Source of the DNA: an uncultured bacterium
GTDB lineage: Bacteria > Bacillota > Clostridia > Lachnospirales > Lachnospiraceae
Direction: 5' to 3'
Assembly: GCA_947243845.1 (NCBI GenBank)
Contig: CAMXIF010000024.1
Coordinates: 1 to 45,401 of the forward strand
DNA: 45,401 nt
The notes beneath the pieces were generated by a model that made no database searches, had not been told where the DNA came from, and saw only the letters and a program-made list of their open reading frames with translations. The position numbers were made by a program, and so were the translations under genes. This document shows, piece after piece, positions 35,257 to 44,012 of this stretch (positions within the stretch are counted from its first letter, which is position 1; each line of letters begins with the position of its first letter).

Positions 35257-36482
35257 GCAGAGTGATTGTGATTGGCGGCGGGGCGGCCGGGATGATGGCG
35301 GCTGCAGCGGCCGCAGAGAATGGACATACGGTTTTGATGTTGGAAAAGAATGAAAAACTGGGCAAGAAATTATATATCACAGGCAAAGGGCGGTGCAACG
35401 TGACGAATGCCTGCGGGAAGGACAAGTTTTTTGAAAACATTGTGAGTAATCCGAAATTTCTATACAGCGCCTTTCATGTCTTTGATAATATGCAGCTGAT
35501 GGAGATGCTTGAAAACGCCGGATGCCCTTTAAAAGTGGAGCGGGGCGAGCGAGTGTTTCCGGTATCGGATCATGCTTCGGATATTACAGCGGCATTACAG
35601 CGCTTATTAAAGGAAAAGGGCGTGCAGATTCGTTTTCACACGGTGGTGCGTGATGTGACGGTGGCAGATGGCCAAGTGACAGGCGTCAGGCTTGCAGATG
35701 GAAGTGTGCTGAATGCAGATGCGGTGGTGACAGCCACAGGCGGGCTGTCTTATCAGACAACGGGTTCAACCGGGGATGGATATCAGATGGCGCAGATTCT
35801 TGGTCATACGATCAAAGAATGTGTGCCTGCGTTGGTACCTGTGGAGATAGAGGAAGACTGGTGCAGATCGCTTCAGGGTTTATCCCTGAAAAATGTGACG
35901 CTTACCATGACTTGTGGAAAGAAGCAGGTTTATCAGGGGTTTGGGGAAATGCTCTTTACGCATTATGGAGTCAGCGGTCCGCTGGTACTGTCTGCCAGCA
36001 GTTATTATGGCAGATGCAAAGAAAAGGGAAATATCCGGTTCACAATAGACTTGAAACCGGCATTATCTGTAGAACAGCTGGATAAACGGTTTTTACGGGA
36101 GTTTGAGGAGAATCGCAACAGACAGATTAAAAATGTACTGGGAAGACTTTATCCGGCGAAACTCGTTCCGGTGATGCTTATGATTTCCGGCATCGATGGT
36201 GAACAAAAAGTCAATGAGATCACGAGGGAACAAAGACAGCACCTTATAGAAATGACCAAACGGCTGTCTATGAGGATAAAGGGTTTAAGAGGTTTTGATG
36301 AGGCAGTCATCACGCAGGGTGGCGTGACGGTAAGGGAGATTAATCCTTCCACTATGGAGTCAAAATATGTGAAAGGACTCTATTTTGCAGGAGAAGTGCT
36401 GGACGTGGATGCCATGACGGGTGGATTTAATCTGCAGATAGCCTGGTCTACAGGGTATCTCGCAGGGAAGAGCATTCCGTGA
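35253..36482 (+). CDS. HI0933/BaiN-family FAD-dependent oxidoreductase
   Basis: 409 residues. The N-terminal Rossmann FAD motif GGGAAGMMAAAAAAENG is at residues 8-24, followed by the family motif GKGRCNVTNAC. The C-terminal region has EVLDVDAMTGGFNLQIAWSTG, a typical FAD-contact motif. BaiN of Clostridium scindens, which was reported in bile acid 7-dehydroxylation, belongs to this family, but many members occur outside bile acid operons and no other bai gene is here. A general aminoacetone-oxidase-like annotation is also used for this family. Translationally coupled to the RpiR gene. Confidence 0.87.
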   Translation: MSRVIVIGGGAAGMMAAAAAAENGHTVLMLEKNEKLGKKLYITGKGRCNVTNACGKDKFFENIVSNPKFLYSAFHVFDNMQLMEMLENAGCPLKVERGERVFPVSDHASDITAALQRLLKEKGVQIRFHTVVRDVTVADGQVTGVRLADGSVLNADAVVTATGGLSYQTTGSTGDGYQMAQILGHTIKECVPALVPVEIEEDWCRSLQGLSLKNVTLTMTCGKKQVYQGFGEMLFTHYGVSGPLVLSASSYYGRCKEKGNIRFTIDLKPALSVEQLDKRFLREFEENRNRQIKNVLGRLYPAKLVPVMLMISGIDGEQKVNEITREQRQHLIEMTKRLSMRIKGLRGFDEAVITQGGVTVREINPSTMESKYVKGLYFAGEVLDVDAMTGGFNLQIAWSTGYLAGKSIP

Positions 36483-36616
36483 GCAAAAGACAGTATGCAG
36501 ATGGCAGAGGCTGCGGCAGGATTGGCAAGGATGAAGATGTGAAGGAGATTCATGCTAGGTGTTTACGTCAGCTGTTTCAATAGGATGATAGGATGACAGA
36601 ATGAGAGGAAATGAAG

Positions 36617-37276
36617 ATGGGATTTAATATCGCGATTGATGGCCCGGCAGGCGCCGGCAAGAGTACGATAGCTAAAAAGATTGCAGCAAAGAAGGGATAT
36701 ATTTACGTGGATACGGGTGCGATGTATCGTGCTATGGCGCTGTATTTATTGAGGGAGCGTGTAGATCCCGCACAGACGGGAGAAATCGATAAAAAGTGCC
36801 AGGATGCGGATATCACGATTGCCTATGAGAATGGAGAACAGGTGGTGTATCTGAACGGGGAGAATGTAAACGGCTATATCCGCACAGAAGAGGTGGGGAA
36901 TATGGCATCGGTCAGCAGTCCGAATCTCAATGTGCGCAAAAAACTGGTGGAACTGCAACAGAAACTTGCGGCTGATGCAGATGTGGTTATGGATGGCAGG
37001 GATATTGGTACCTGTGTGCTGCCGGATGCTCAGGTGAAGGTGTATCTGACGGCGGACAGCAGCGTACGTGCCAAACGCCGTTATCAGGAACTGACACAAA
37101 AGGGGATATCCTGTGATCTTCATACGATTGAGCAGGATATCATTGAGCGGGACAGGCAGGATATGACCAGGGCAGTCTCTCCTTTAAAACAGGCAGAAGA
37201 TGCCGTTTTACTGGATTCCTCCCATATGACTGTGGATGAGGTGGTGGATGCTGTCATTGCCTTATGTGAAGCATAG
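36617..37276 (+). CDS. cmk: Cytidylate kinase
   Basis: 219 residues. It phosphorylates CMP and dCMP with ATP. The P-loop GPAGAGKST is at residues 9-17, then the family motifs DTGAMYR, DGRDIGT and ERDRQDMTR. GAGAGGA lies 7 bases before the ATG at 36617, and only 1 before the in-frame ATG at 36611, so the later start is chosen. A 134-base gap precedes it. It is followed by ispH, 37 bases later. Confidence 0.96.
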   Translation: MGFNIAIDGPAGAGKSTIAKKIAAKKGYIYVDTGAMYRAMALYLLRERVDPAQTGEIDKKCQDADITIAYENGEQVVYLNGENVNGYIRTEEVGNMASVSSPNLNVRKKLVELQQKLAADADVVMDGRDIGTCVLPDAQVKVYLTADSSVRAKRRYQELTQKGISCDLHTIEQDIIERDRQDMTRAVSPLKQAEDAVLLDSSHMTVDEVVDAVIALCEA

Positions 37277-37313
37277 ATGAATTTATGAAAAGAGTCGGGG
37301 AGGAAAACAGGTT

Positions 37314-38162
37314 ATGGAAGTAATCCTGGCAGAACATGCGGGTTTCTGCTTTGGTGTGGAACGAGCGGTAGATCAGGTCTATGAGCAGACAACCACAGGC
37401 AAACCCATCTATACATACGGACCCATCATCCACAATGAGGAAGTGGTGAAGGATTTGGCGCAGAGGGGTGTGCAGGTGATAGAGAAGGAAGAAGACCTCG
37501 CGCAGATAAAGGGGGGAACCGTGGTGATCCGTTCCCATGGTGTGCCCAGAAACGTCTGCGAAATGATAGAAGAACTGGGATTAGAGTGTGTGGATGCCAC
37601 CTGTCCCTTTGTCAAACGGATCCACAATATTGTGGAAAAGGAGAGCGGTGAGGGCAAAAGGGTCGTGATCATCGGCAATGCCGGACATCCGGAAGTAGAG
37701 GGGATTAAGGGGTGGTCGAAGACACAGACAACGGTTATCGGAACACTGGAAGAGGCGGAGAAATTCATCTGTGAGGAGGAGGAAGAACTCTGTATTGTTT
37801 CCCAAACGACATTTAACTACAATAAATTTCAAGATATGGTTGAAATTTTCAGGAAAAAAGGTTACAATGGTAGTGTTGTGAATACTATATGTAACGCTAC
37901 GGAAGTGCGACAGACTGAAGCCAGAAAGATAGCGGCCAAAGTCGATGTTATGATAGTAATAGGTGGTAATCATAGTTCTAATACACGGAAGCTATATGAG
38001 ATCTGCAAGCAGGAGTGTATCAATACGTATTTTATACAAACGCTTGACGACTTGCATCTTGACTTACCTAAATCTGTCCGACTGGTGGGTATTACAGCAG
38101 GGGCTTCAACCCCAAACAATATTATCGAGGAGGTTCAAAATTATGTCAGAGTTAACTTTTGA
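37314..38162 (+). CDS. ispH: 4-hydroxy-3-methylbut-2-enyl diphosphate reductase
   Basis: 282 residues. The last step of the MEP isoprenoid pathway, giving IPP and DMAPP. The three conserved [4Fe-4S] cysteines are Cys12, Cys97 and Cys193, with GNHSSNT and the SQTT motif also present. The gene overlaps the next one by 20 bases in another frame. In many Clostridia IspH and an S1-domain protein are a single fused protein; here they are separate but overlapping. Confidence 0.97.
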   Translation: MEVILAEHAGFCFGVERAVDQVYEQTTTGKPIYTYGPIIHNEEVVKDLAQRGVQVIEKEEDLAQIKGGTVVIRSHGVPRNVCEMIEELGLECVDATCPFVKRIHNIVEKESGEGKRVVIIGNAGHPEVEGIKGWSKTQTTVIGTLEEAEKFICEEEEELCIVSQTTFNYNKFQDMVEIFRKKGYNGSVVNTICNATEVRQTEARKIAAKVDVMIVIGGNHSSNTRKLYEICKQECINTYFIQTLDDLHLDLPKSVRLVGITAGASTPNNIIEEVQNYVRVNF

Positions 38163-39285
38163 ACAAATGTTAGAAGAGTCTTTAAAGACAATACACACAG
38201 GAGAGGTTGTTGAAGGTACCGTTATTGATGTGAAGCCGGAAGAAATCATACTCAACATCGGATATAAGTCAGATGGCGTTCTTACCAGAAATGAATATAC
38301 AAACGAACCTAATGTAGATTTAACAACCGTTGCTAAACCTGGTGATACCATGGAAGTAAAGGTGCTGAAAGTAAATGACGGCGAAGGACAAGTCCTTCTG
38401 ACATATAAACGTCTTGCGGCCGACAGAGGTAACAAGAGGATTGAAGAAGCTTATGAGAACAAAGAAGTACTTACAGCCAAAGTGGCACAGGTACTGGAAG
38501 GCGGCTTGAGCGTTGTGGTGGAAGAAGTCAGAATCTTTATTCCGGCAAGCCTTGTGTCTGATACTTACGAGAAAGATTTAAATAAGTATGCGGGACAGGA
38601 AATTCAGTTTGTGATCAGTGAGTACAACCCGAAGAGAAGAAGATATATCGGTGACAGGAAGCAGCTGATTCTGGAAGAGAAAGCAGAAATGCAGAAGAAA
38701 CTCTTCGAGACCATCAAAATTGGCGATACCGTGGAAGGCACTGTCAAGAATGTGACGGATTTTGGTGCATTTATTGATCTGGGCGGCTGTGACGGACTGC
38801 TTCACATTTCAGAGATGTCCTGGGGCAGAGTGGAGAATCCCAAGAAAGTGTTTAAAGTGGGCGATGTTGTAAAAGTGCTGATTAAGGATATCTCCGGCAC
38901 GAAGATTGCACTCAGCCTGAAATTTGAGGATGCGAATCCCTGGAAGGATGCGGCGAGCAAATATGCTGTGGGCAATGTGGTTACTGGTAAAGTAGCACGG
39001 ATGACCGATTTTGGCGCATTTATCGAGTTAGAACCCGGTATTGATGCACTGCTCCATGTATCCCAGATTTCCAAGGAACATATTGAGAAACCTTCCGATG
39101 TCTTAAAAACTGGTGAAGAAGTGACTGCCAAGGTGGTGGACTTCAATGAAGCAGATAAGAAGATCAGTTTAAGCATCAAAGCGATGTTTGCTCCGGAGCC
39201 TAAGGAGGAAAAAGTTGTCGAAGAGGATGCGGATGTAGTGTCTGTTGATATTGATGCAGTGATAGCCAGTGAGGAAGCAGAATAA
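38143..39285 (+). CDS. S1 RNA-binding domain protein (ribosomal S1-like)
   Basis: 380 residues with four S1 domains: about 16-88, 105-180, 188-262 and 272-352, the last two being the best (VEGTVKNVTDFGAFIDLGG; VTGKVARMTDFGAFIELEP). It binds mRNA; by family it is a ribosomal protein S1 homologue. The start at 38143 (MSELTFEQML) follows GAGGAGG by 10 bases, and the open frame extending to 37963 lies inside ispH and is rejected. The tail is very acidic. Confidence 0.92.
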   Translation: MSELTFEQMLEESLKTIHTGEVVEGTVIDVKPEEIILNIGYKSDGVLTRNEYTNEPNVDLTTVAKPGDTMEVKVLKVNDGEGQVLLTYKRLAADRGNKRIEEAYENKEVLTAKVAQVLEGGLSVVVEEVRIFIPASLVSDTYEKDLNKYAGQEIQFVISEYNPKRRRYIGDRKQLILEEKAEMQKKLFETIKIGDTVEGTVKNVTDFGAFIDLGGCDGLLHISEMSWGRVENPKKVFKVGDVVKVLIKDISGTKIALSLKFEDANPWKDAASKYAVGNVVTGKVARMTDFGAFIELEPGIDALLHVSQISKEHIEKPSDVLKTGEEVTAKVVDFNEADKKISLSIKAMFAPEPKEEKVVEEDADVVSVDIDAVIASEEAE

Positions 39286-39351
39286 GATATAAGCAGGGGC
39301 GGCTTTGTAAGGCGTGAATAGAAAGATTAGCAGGTGAGGCGGTAAAGCTAT

Positions 39352-40131
39352 ATGGCATATGATTACGAATATTTCAAAAAAACGGTTTACGATTTGACCA
39401 AGATTGATCTTAATGCTTACAAAGAAAAGCAGATGAAACGGCGTATTGATACACTGATCGCTAAGAATAAGATTGTGGGATATGATAATTATGTGGCAGC
39501 GCTTAAATCCGATAATGCGAAGTTTGAGGAGTTTGTAAACTACCTGACCATTAATGTATCGGAGTTTTATCGTAATGTAGACCAGTGGCAGCTTTTGGAT
39601 AAGGATATCTTTCCAGATTTGATTAAGCGGTATGGTAATAATTTAAAAATCTGGAGTGCTGCCTGCTCCACAGGAGATGAGCCGTATTCCCTTGTAATGG
39701 CATTGTCGAAGCATCTGCCATTGAGTCAGATTAAGATTTATGCGACAGATTTGGATAAGCAGGTCATTGCGAAGGCAAAGGTTGGTCTGTATGGAGAAAA
39801 GAGTGTGGCGGGCGTACCTGCGGATCTGAAGAAGAAATTCTTTACGAAAGTGGGACCTTCTTATCAGATTTCTGACGAAGTGAAAGCCAGGGTAGAGTTT
39901 AAAGAACATAATCTTTTGAAAGATACATATCTTTCAGATTTTCATCTGATTGTCTGCCGTAATGTACTTATCTACTTTACGGAGGAAGCTAAGGATGAAG
40001 TGTTCCGCAAGTTCCAGAAGAGCTTAAAGCCCGGCGGATATCTTTTTATTGGCAGTACCGAACAGATTATTAATCACAAGGATATGGGATTTGAGAGGAA
40101 GAATTCCTTCTTTTATCAGAGACCAATATAA
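39352..40131 (+). CDS. cheR: Chemotaxis protein methyltransferase CheR
   Basis: 259 residues. It methylates glutamates of chemoreceptors with S-adenosylmethionine. The N-terminal helical domain (about 1-75) carries the KRRID basic patch, and the methyltransferase core has WSAACSTGDEPYSL and CRNVLIYF. There is no C-terminal TPR extension. No other chemotaxis genes are in the window. It is the last gene of the run from the TetR gene and ends 2 bases before a two-hairpin repeat. Confidence 0.94.
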   Translation: MAYDYEYFKKTVYDLTKIDLNAYKEKQMKRRIDTLIAKNKIVGYDNYVAALKSDNAKFEEFVNYLTINVSEFYRNVDQWQLLDKDIFPDLIKRYGNNLKIWSAACSTGDEPYSLVMALSKHLPLSQIKIYATDLDKQVIAKAKVGLYGEKSVAGVPADLKKKFFTKVGPSYQISDEVKARVEFKEHNLLKDTYLSDFHLIVCRNVLIYFTEEAKDEVFRKFQKSLKPGGYLFIGSTEQIINHKDMGFERKNSFFYQRPI

Positions 40132-40133
40132 AA

Positions 40134-40212
40134 AAGTAAATTTGCTTCGCAAATTAACTTTGCGAGATCCGCTTCGCGGCCTCGGATAAGCGGATGAATT
40201 CCTTGTACCATA
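40134..40212 (+). repeat. Two-hairpin intergenic repeat, copy 4
   Basis: Hairpin 1 AATTTGC-TTC-GCAAATT (40139-40155), AACTTTG, main hairpin (40163-40185), and a flank ending TTGTACCATAA. Nearly the same sequence as copy 1 on the other strand at 19446. Confidence 0.9.
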
Positions 40213-40249
40213 ATAAGTAAACTAAAATCAAAAGACTAACAAATCGAAC

Positions 40250-40310
40250 AAGTTCATTTACGAGATTCGCTTCGCGGTCTCGGATAAGCGGAGAAATTCT
40301 TTGTACCATA
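40250..40310 (+). repeat. Two-hairpin intergenic repeat, partial copy 5
   Basis: A second main hairpin, CGAGATTCGC-TTC-GCGGTCTCG (40261-40282), with the same 3' flank as copy 4 (TTGTACCATAA), so hairpin and flank were duplicated together. Hairpin 1 is missing or decayed. With copy 4 and the terminator at 40325 it fills the 308-base gap between cheR and the convergent 40440 gene. Confidence 0.85.
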
Positions 40311-40324
40311 AAAACAATACAGAA

Positions 40325-40355
40325 GAGAGTAACGGATTTTCGTTACTCTCTTTTT
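40325..40355 (+). terminator. Rho-independent terminator after cheR
   Basis: A perfect 10-bp stem GAGAGTAACG/CGTTACTCTC with a GATTTT loop, then five T bases. Confidence 0.92.
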
Positions 40356-40439
40356 AAGATTGCGGGATAAAGTTCTCTTATCGGGATATGCATAATCTTT
40401 TGACAGCATATAATGCATATCCTTCCCTAAAACGTAACA

Positions 40440-41543
40440 TCAATAAGTTTTGGCCATCTTGCCGAGCAGATACTGGGCATATCGGGAGAAAAATTCCCGG
40501 TCAGTCTTTTTATCCTCTGTCAGTTCAAAGAACAGATCTTTACTCTTATAGTCCCGTTTAAAAAATGGTTCGATAAAGACATCCCATTGCGGCAGATACG
40601 TAGAAAATTTCCGTGTATAACAGTTCGCGGCCGCGGCTTGTGTGCGATGTGCCTTGTCCACAAACGAGGATACGGACTTGTGAAGCGCCACATCCTCTTC
40701 AGGAAGATAATAGTAATCTTTATAGTTGGAATAGAAATATTTCATTTCTTCTTCATAGAGAGGCACCTTTAAGATCCCTCGACTGTCTTCCCCGCTGAAA
40801 TAGCAGCCATTGGACAGGGTGGAGACAGGGATGGGAAGGGGTGTTGGGAGAGCCAGTTTCATCAGGACTTCCTGGCGATCATGACCATGGTAGTCAATAT
40901 AATGGCTGGCCTGTACCTTCTTAGCTTTAATCGGACCGTTAAACAGGTCGTAAAAGGCTAAGAGGGACAAAATCTGCAGCATGCCTTTCATATCATCACT
41001 GTTGTGCAGCAACAGGAGAGAACGGGTCTCTTCGGAGGGGGATTTTACATAATTGTGATAGATTTCAATCAATTCTCCGCCATGATAGAGGTCTTCTCTG
41101 TCGATGCCCAAAAGTTCTTCCAAAGTTTTTTGCTTGCAGTTGGGCGTGTGCAGGAATGCTTTGTAGGGAGAAATCCGTTTATAGAGATCCAGTCCCTCAA
41201 ATTTGTCGAAATTGTAAGATAACTTATGCTGCTCACATTTTTGGAGCAGGTAGGGCAGGTCGAAGTTATTGCCGTTAAAATGGATCAGGTGCGTAAAAGG
41301 TGGACAAAAGGAAAAGAAATCCGTCAGCAGTGCGGCCTCATCAGCAGGATTTTGAGCAAACCATTGTCTGATATGCCAGTTTCCGGCCTGATAATAGGCA
41401 GTTCCGATCAGATAGAGGGAGGAACTTTTGGCCGTAAATCCTGTGGTTTCAATATCCAGAAACAGAATATTTTCAGGAGGGGCAATTTGTTCCAAAGGAT
41501 AGTCGATTGTAAAATTATCCAGTGTCTGATTTACTATTTGCAT
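40440..41543 (-). CDS. YprB-type RNase H-like 3'-5' exonuclease domain protein
   Basis: 367 residues. An RNase H-fold exonuclease domain at about residues 25-190 with the DEDD ligands in FLDIETTG (Asp30, Glu32), HFNGNNFDLPYL (Asp near 96) and the HNSDDMKGM motif. It resembles the B. subtilis YprB/RNase_H_2 family. A C-terminal region without a recognised domain follows. The substrate is unknown; it is likely a nuclease acting on single-stranded DNA or RNA. AGAAGGAAG lies about 8 bases before the ATG. Monocistronic and divergent from rnfC. Confidence 0.85.
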   Translation of the reverse strand: MQIVNQTLDNFTIDYPLEQIAPPENILFLDIETTGFTAKSSSLYLIGTAYYQAGNWHIRQWFAQNPADEAALLTDFFSFCPPFTHLIHFNGNNFDLPYLLQKCEQHKLSYNFDKFEGLDLYKRISPYKAFLHTPNCKQKTLEELLGIDREDLYHGGELIEIYHNYVKSPSEETRSLLLLHNSDDMKGMLQILSLLAFYDLFNGPIKAKKVQASHYIDYHGHDRQEVLMKLALPTPLPIPVSTLSNGCYFSGEDSRGILKVPLYEEEMKYFYSNYKDYYYLPEEDVALHKSVSSFVDKAHRTQAAAANCYTRKFSTYLPQWDVFIEPFFKRDYKSKDLFFELTEDKKTDREFFSRYAQYLLGKMAKTY

Positions 41544-41737
41544 GATTTTCTTCCTTCTTTCAATACACCATCTGAGTCAGTAACATATCTGATGATATCT
41601 TAGCATATTTTTTGAAATAGCAGTAGTTTTTTTCGTCGAAAAATAGTATATTTATAAAGGAAGGTTATTAAGGATGTGTTCTTAACAGGAATCCGTCCAT
41701 GAATCGTATATTATAGCAGGAGGTAAAAAGGGAAAGT

Positions 41738-43054
41738 ATGGCAAAACTAACATTTCATGGCGGCATACACCCCTACGATGGCAAGGAATTGTCGAAGGAT
41801 AAGCCCATCAAGGCGGTGCTGCCCAAAGGAGATCTGGTGTATCCGCTGTCCCAGCATATTGGGGCGCCGGCCAAACCTGTCGTTCAGAAAGGAGACAGAG
41901 TACTGACCGGGCAGCTGATCGCGGAGGCTGGCGGTTTTGTATCCGCACCGATCTATGCGACTGTATCGGGTACGGTTAAGGGAATCATGCCTAGGCGCGT
42001 GGTTACCGGAGACAATGTGATGAGCATTGTCATTGAGAATGACGGACTCTATGAGGAAGTGGAGTATCCGAAGAGAAAGCCGCTTGAGGAGATGACCAGA
42101 GAGGAGATCATCGAGTGCGTGAAAGAGGCCGGTATCGTGGGTATGGGCGGCGCAGGATTCCCTACGTTTATCAAACTCTCACCCAAAGAGCCGGAGAAGA
42201 TTGATTATGTGATTGCTAACTGTGCGGAATGTGAGCCTTATCTGACTTCGGATTACCGCAGGATGATAGAAGAACCGGAGAAGCTGATCGGAGGACTTAA
42301 GGTTTCTCTGCAGCTGTTCGAGAATGCCAGGGGAATCTTGGCGGTGGAGGATAACAAACCGGACTGTATCGAGATCTTAAAAGAACTTACCAAGGATGAG
42401 CCGCGTATCAGTGTTAAGGCATTAAAGACCAAGTATCCGCAGGGAGCGGAGCGGCAGATTATCTATGCCACCACGGGCAGGGCCATCAATTCCACCATGC
42501 TGCCGGCAGATGCGGGCTGCGTGGTCAATAATGTGGATACGGTAGTGGCCATTTATCATGCCGTGATAGAAGGCAAACCACTGATGCACCGTATTGTGAC
42601 GGTGACGGGTGATGCCATTGCCGATCCTCGTAACTTCATTGTGCGGATTGGGACAAATTATCATGAATTGGTGGAAGAAGCAGGCGGTTTCAAAAAGGAT
42701 CCTGTGAAGATTGTTTCTGGCGGTCCCATGATGGGATTTGGTATTTTTGATCTGGATGTGCCCACCACCAAGACAGCTTCAGCACTTTTGTGCCTGACGG
42801 AGGATGATGTGTCCCGTATGGAACCAAGCGCCTGCATCAACTGCGGCCGCTGTGTAGAAGTGTGCCCGGGACGTGTGGTGCCCAGAATGTTAGCAGATTT
42901 TGCAGAACACTATGAGGAAGAAGAATTCCTTTCGCATAATGGAATGGAATGCTGTGAGTGTGGCTGTTGCAGCTTTGTGTGTCCGGCCAAACGGCCTTTG
43001 ACGCAGACCATTAAGTCCATGCGTAAAATACAGCTTGCAAAGAAGAAAAAGTAG
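41738..43054 (+). CDS. rnfC: Rnf complex subunit RnfC
   Basis: 438 residues. It is the NADH-binding, peripheral subunit of the ferredoxin:NAD+ oxidoreductase. An N-terminal RnfC barrel/NQRA-like region, a GMGGAGFPTF flavin/NADH motif (near residues 135-145), NCAECEPYL, and two [4Fe-4S] motifs: CINCGRCVEVCP and CCECGCCSFVCP. GGAGG precedes the ATG. It heads rnfC-rnfD-rnfG-rnfE. Confidence 0.97.
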   Translation: MAKLTFHGGIHPYDGKELSKDKPIKAVLPKGDLVYPLSQHIGAPAKPVVQKGDRVLTGQLIAEAGGFVSAPIYATVSGTVKGIMPRRVVTGDNVMSIVIENDGLYEEVEYPKRKPLEEMTREEIIECVKEAGIVGMGGAGFPTFIKLSPKEPEKIDYVIANCAECEPYLTSDYRRMIEEPEKLIGGLKVSLQLFENARGILAVEDNKPDCIEILKELTKDEPRISVKALKTKYPQGAERQIIYATTGRAINSTMLPADAGCVVNNVDTVVAIYHAVIEGKPLMHRIVTVTGDAIADPRNFIVRIGTNYHELVEEAGGFKKDPVKIVSGGPMMGFGIFDLDVPTTKTASALLCLTEDDVSRMEPSACINCGRCVEVCPGRVVPRMLADFAEHYEEEEFLSHNGMECCECGCCSFVCPAKRPLTQTIKSMRKIQLAKKKK

Positions 43055-43079
43055 GAAGAAAGGAGCATAGACTGAAGAG

Positions 43080-44012
43080 ATGAATGATTTAATGAAGGTG
43101 TCTTCCAATCCCCATGTCAGATCCAAGTCCACCACCAGCAGCATCATGCTTACCGTGGTGATCGCCCTTCTTCCGGCGGCTGGTTTTGGTATCTATAATT
43201 TTGGATTGAAGGCGCTGTTATTGATGTTAGTGACTGTGGCTTCCACAGTGTTGACGGAATTAGCTTTCGAAAAGATTTGTAAGAAAAAAGTGACCATAGG
43301 AGACTACTCGGCGGTGGTTACAGGCCTGTTGTTGGCCATGAACCTGCCTGTATCCGCGCCCTGGTGGATTGGCGTGTTGGGCGGTGTGTTCGCGATTCTG
43401 GTGGTGAAGATGCTGTTTGGCGGTCTGGGACAGAATTTTATGAACCCGGCGCTGGGGGCAAGATGTTTTCTGTTGATTTCTTTTACCTCCATTATGACGA
43501 ACTTTGACTGTGATGCCTATACGGGGGCAACACCACTTGCTAATTTAAAGAGCGGCGAGGCGGTGGATATATTGGATATGGTAATTGGCCGTACCGCAGG
43601 AACCATTGGTGAGACATCCATGGTGGCAATCGTGATCGGTGCCTGCATCCTGATCCTGTTTGGTATCATTGACCTGCGGATTCCGGGCAGTTATATTGTG
43701 AGTCTGGTTATTTTTATCAGTCTCTTTGGCGGCCGCGGACTAGACTGGCCCTACATATCTGCTCATCTTTCAGGCGGCGGCCTGATGTTAGGGGCGTTTT
43801 TTATGGCCACGGACTATGTAACAAGGCCGATTACAAAGAGAGGACAGTACGTATATGGTATCCTGCTGGGAATCCTGACAGGAATCTTCCGGATTTTTGG
43901 ACCTTCCGCAGAGGGGGTATCTTATGCGATCATCATCGGCAATCTCTTAGTGCCGTTAATCGAGAAGGTTACTCTTCCGAAAGCATTTGGTAAAGGAGGA
44001 GAGAAGGCATGA
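43080..44012 (+). CDS. rnfD: Rnf complex subunit RnfD
   Basis: 310 residues with about ten membrane segments. The covalent FMN threonine lies in the TGATPLA motif (Thr151). The start at 43080 has a weak ribosome-binding site; an ATG at 43092 is an alternative. It overlaps rnfG by 4 bases (ATGA), indicating coupled translation. Confidence 0.95.
   Translation: MNDLMKVSSNPHVRSKSTTSSIMLTVVIALLPAAGFGIYNFGLKALLLMLVTVASTVLTELAFEKICKKKVTIGDYSAVVTGLLLAMNLPVSAPWWIGVLGGVFAILVVKMLFGGLGQNFMNPALGARCFLLISFTSIMTNFDCDAYTGATPLANLKSGEAVDILDMVIGRTAGTIGETSMVAIVIGACILILFGIIDLRIPGSYIVSLVIFISLFGGRGLDWPYISAHLSGGGLMLGAFFMATDYVTRPITKRGQYVYGILLGILTGIFRIFGPSAEGVSYAIIIGNLLVPLIEKVTLPKAFGKGGEKA

Noticed and set aside
35253..36482. 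Bile acid dehydroxylation operon
   Set aside because: Only the flavoprotein family member is present; no baiB, baiCD, baiE or other bai genes lie nearby.
37963..38142. 60-codon N-terminal extension of the S1-domain gene
   Set aside because: It lies inside ispH in another frame, and the internal start at 38143 has a strong ribosome-binding site.
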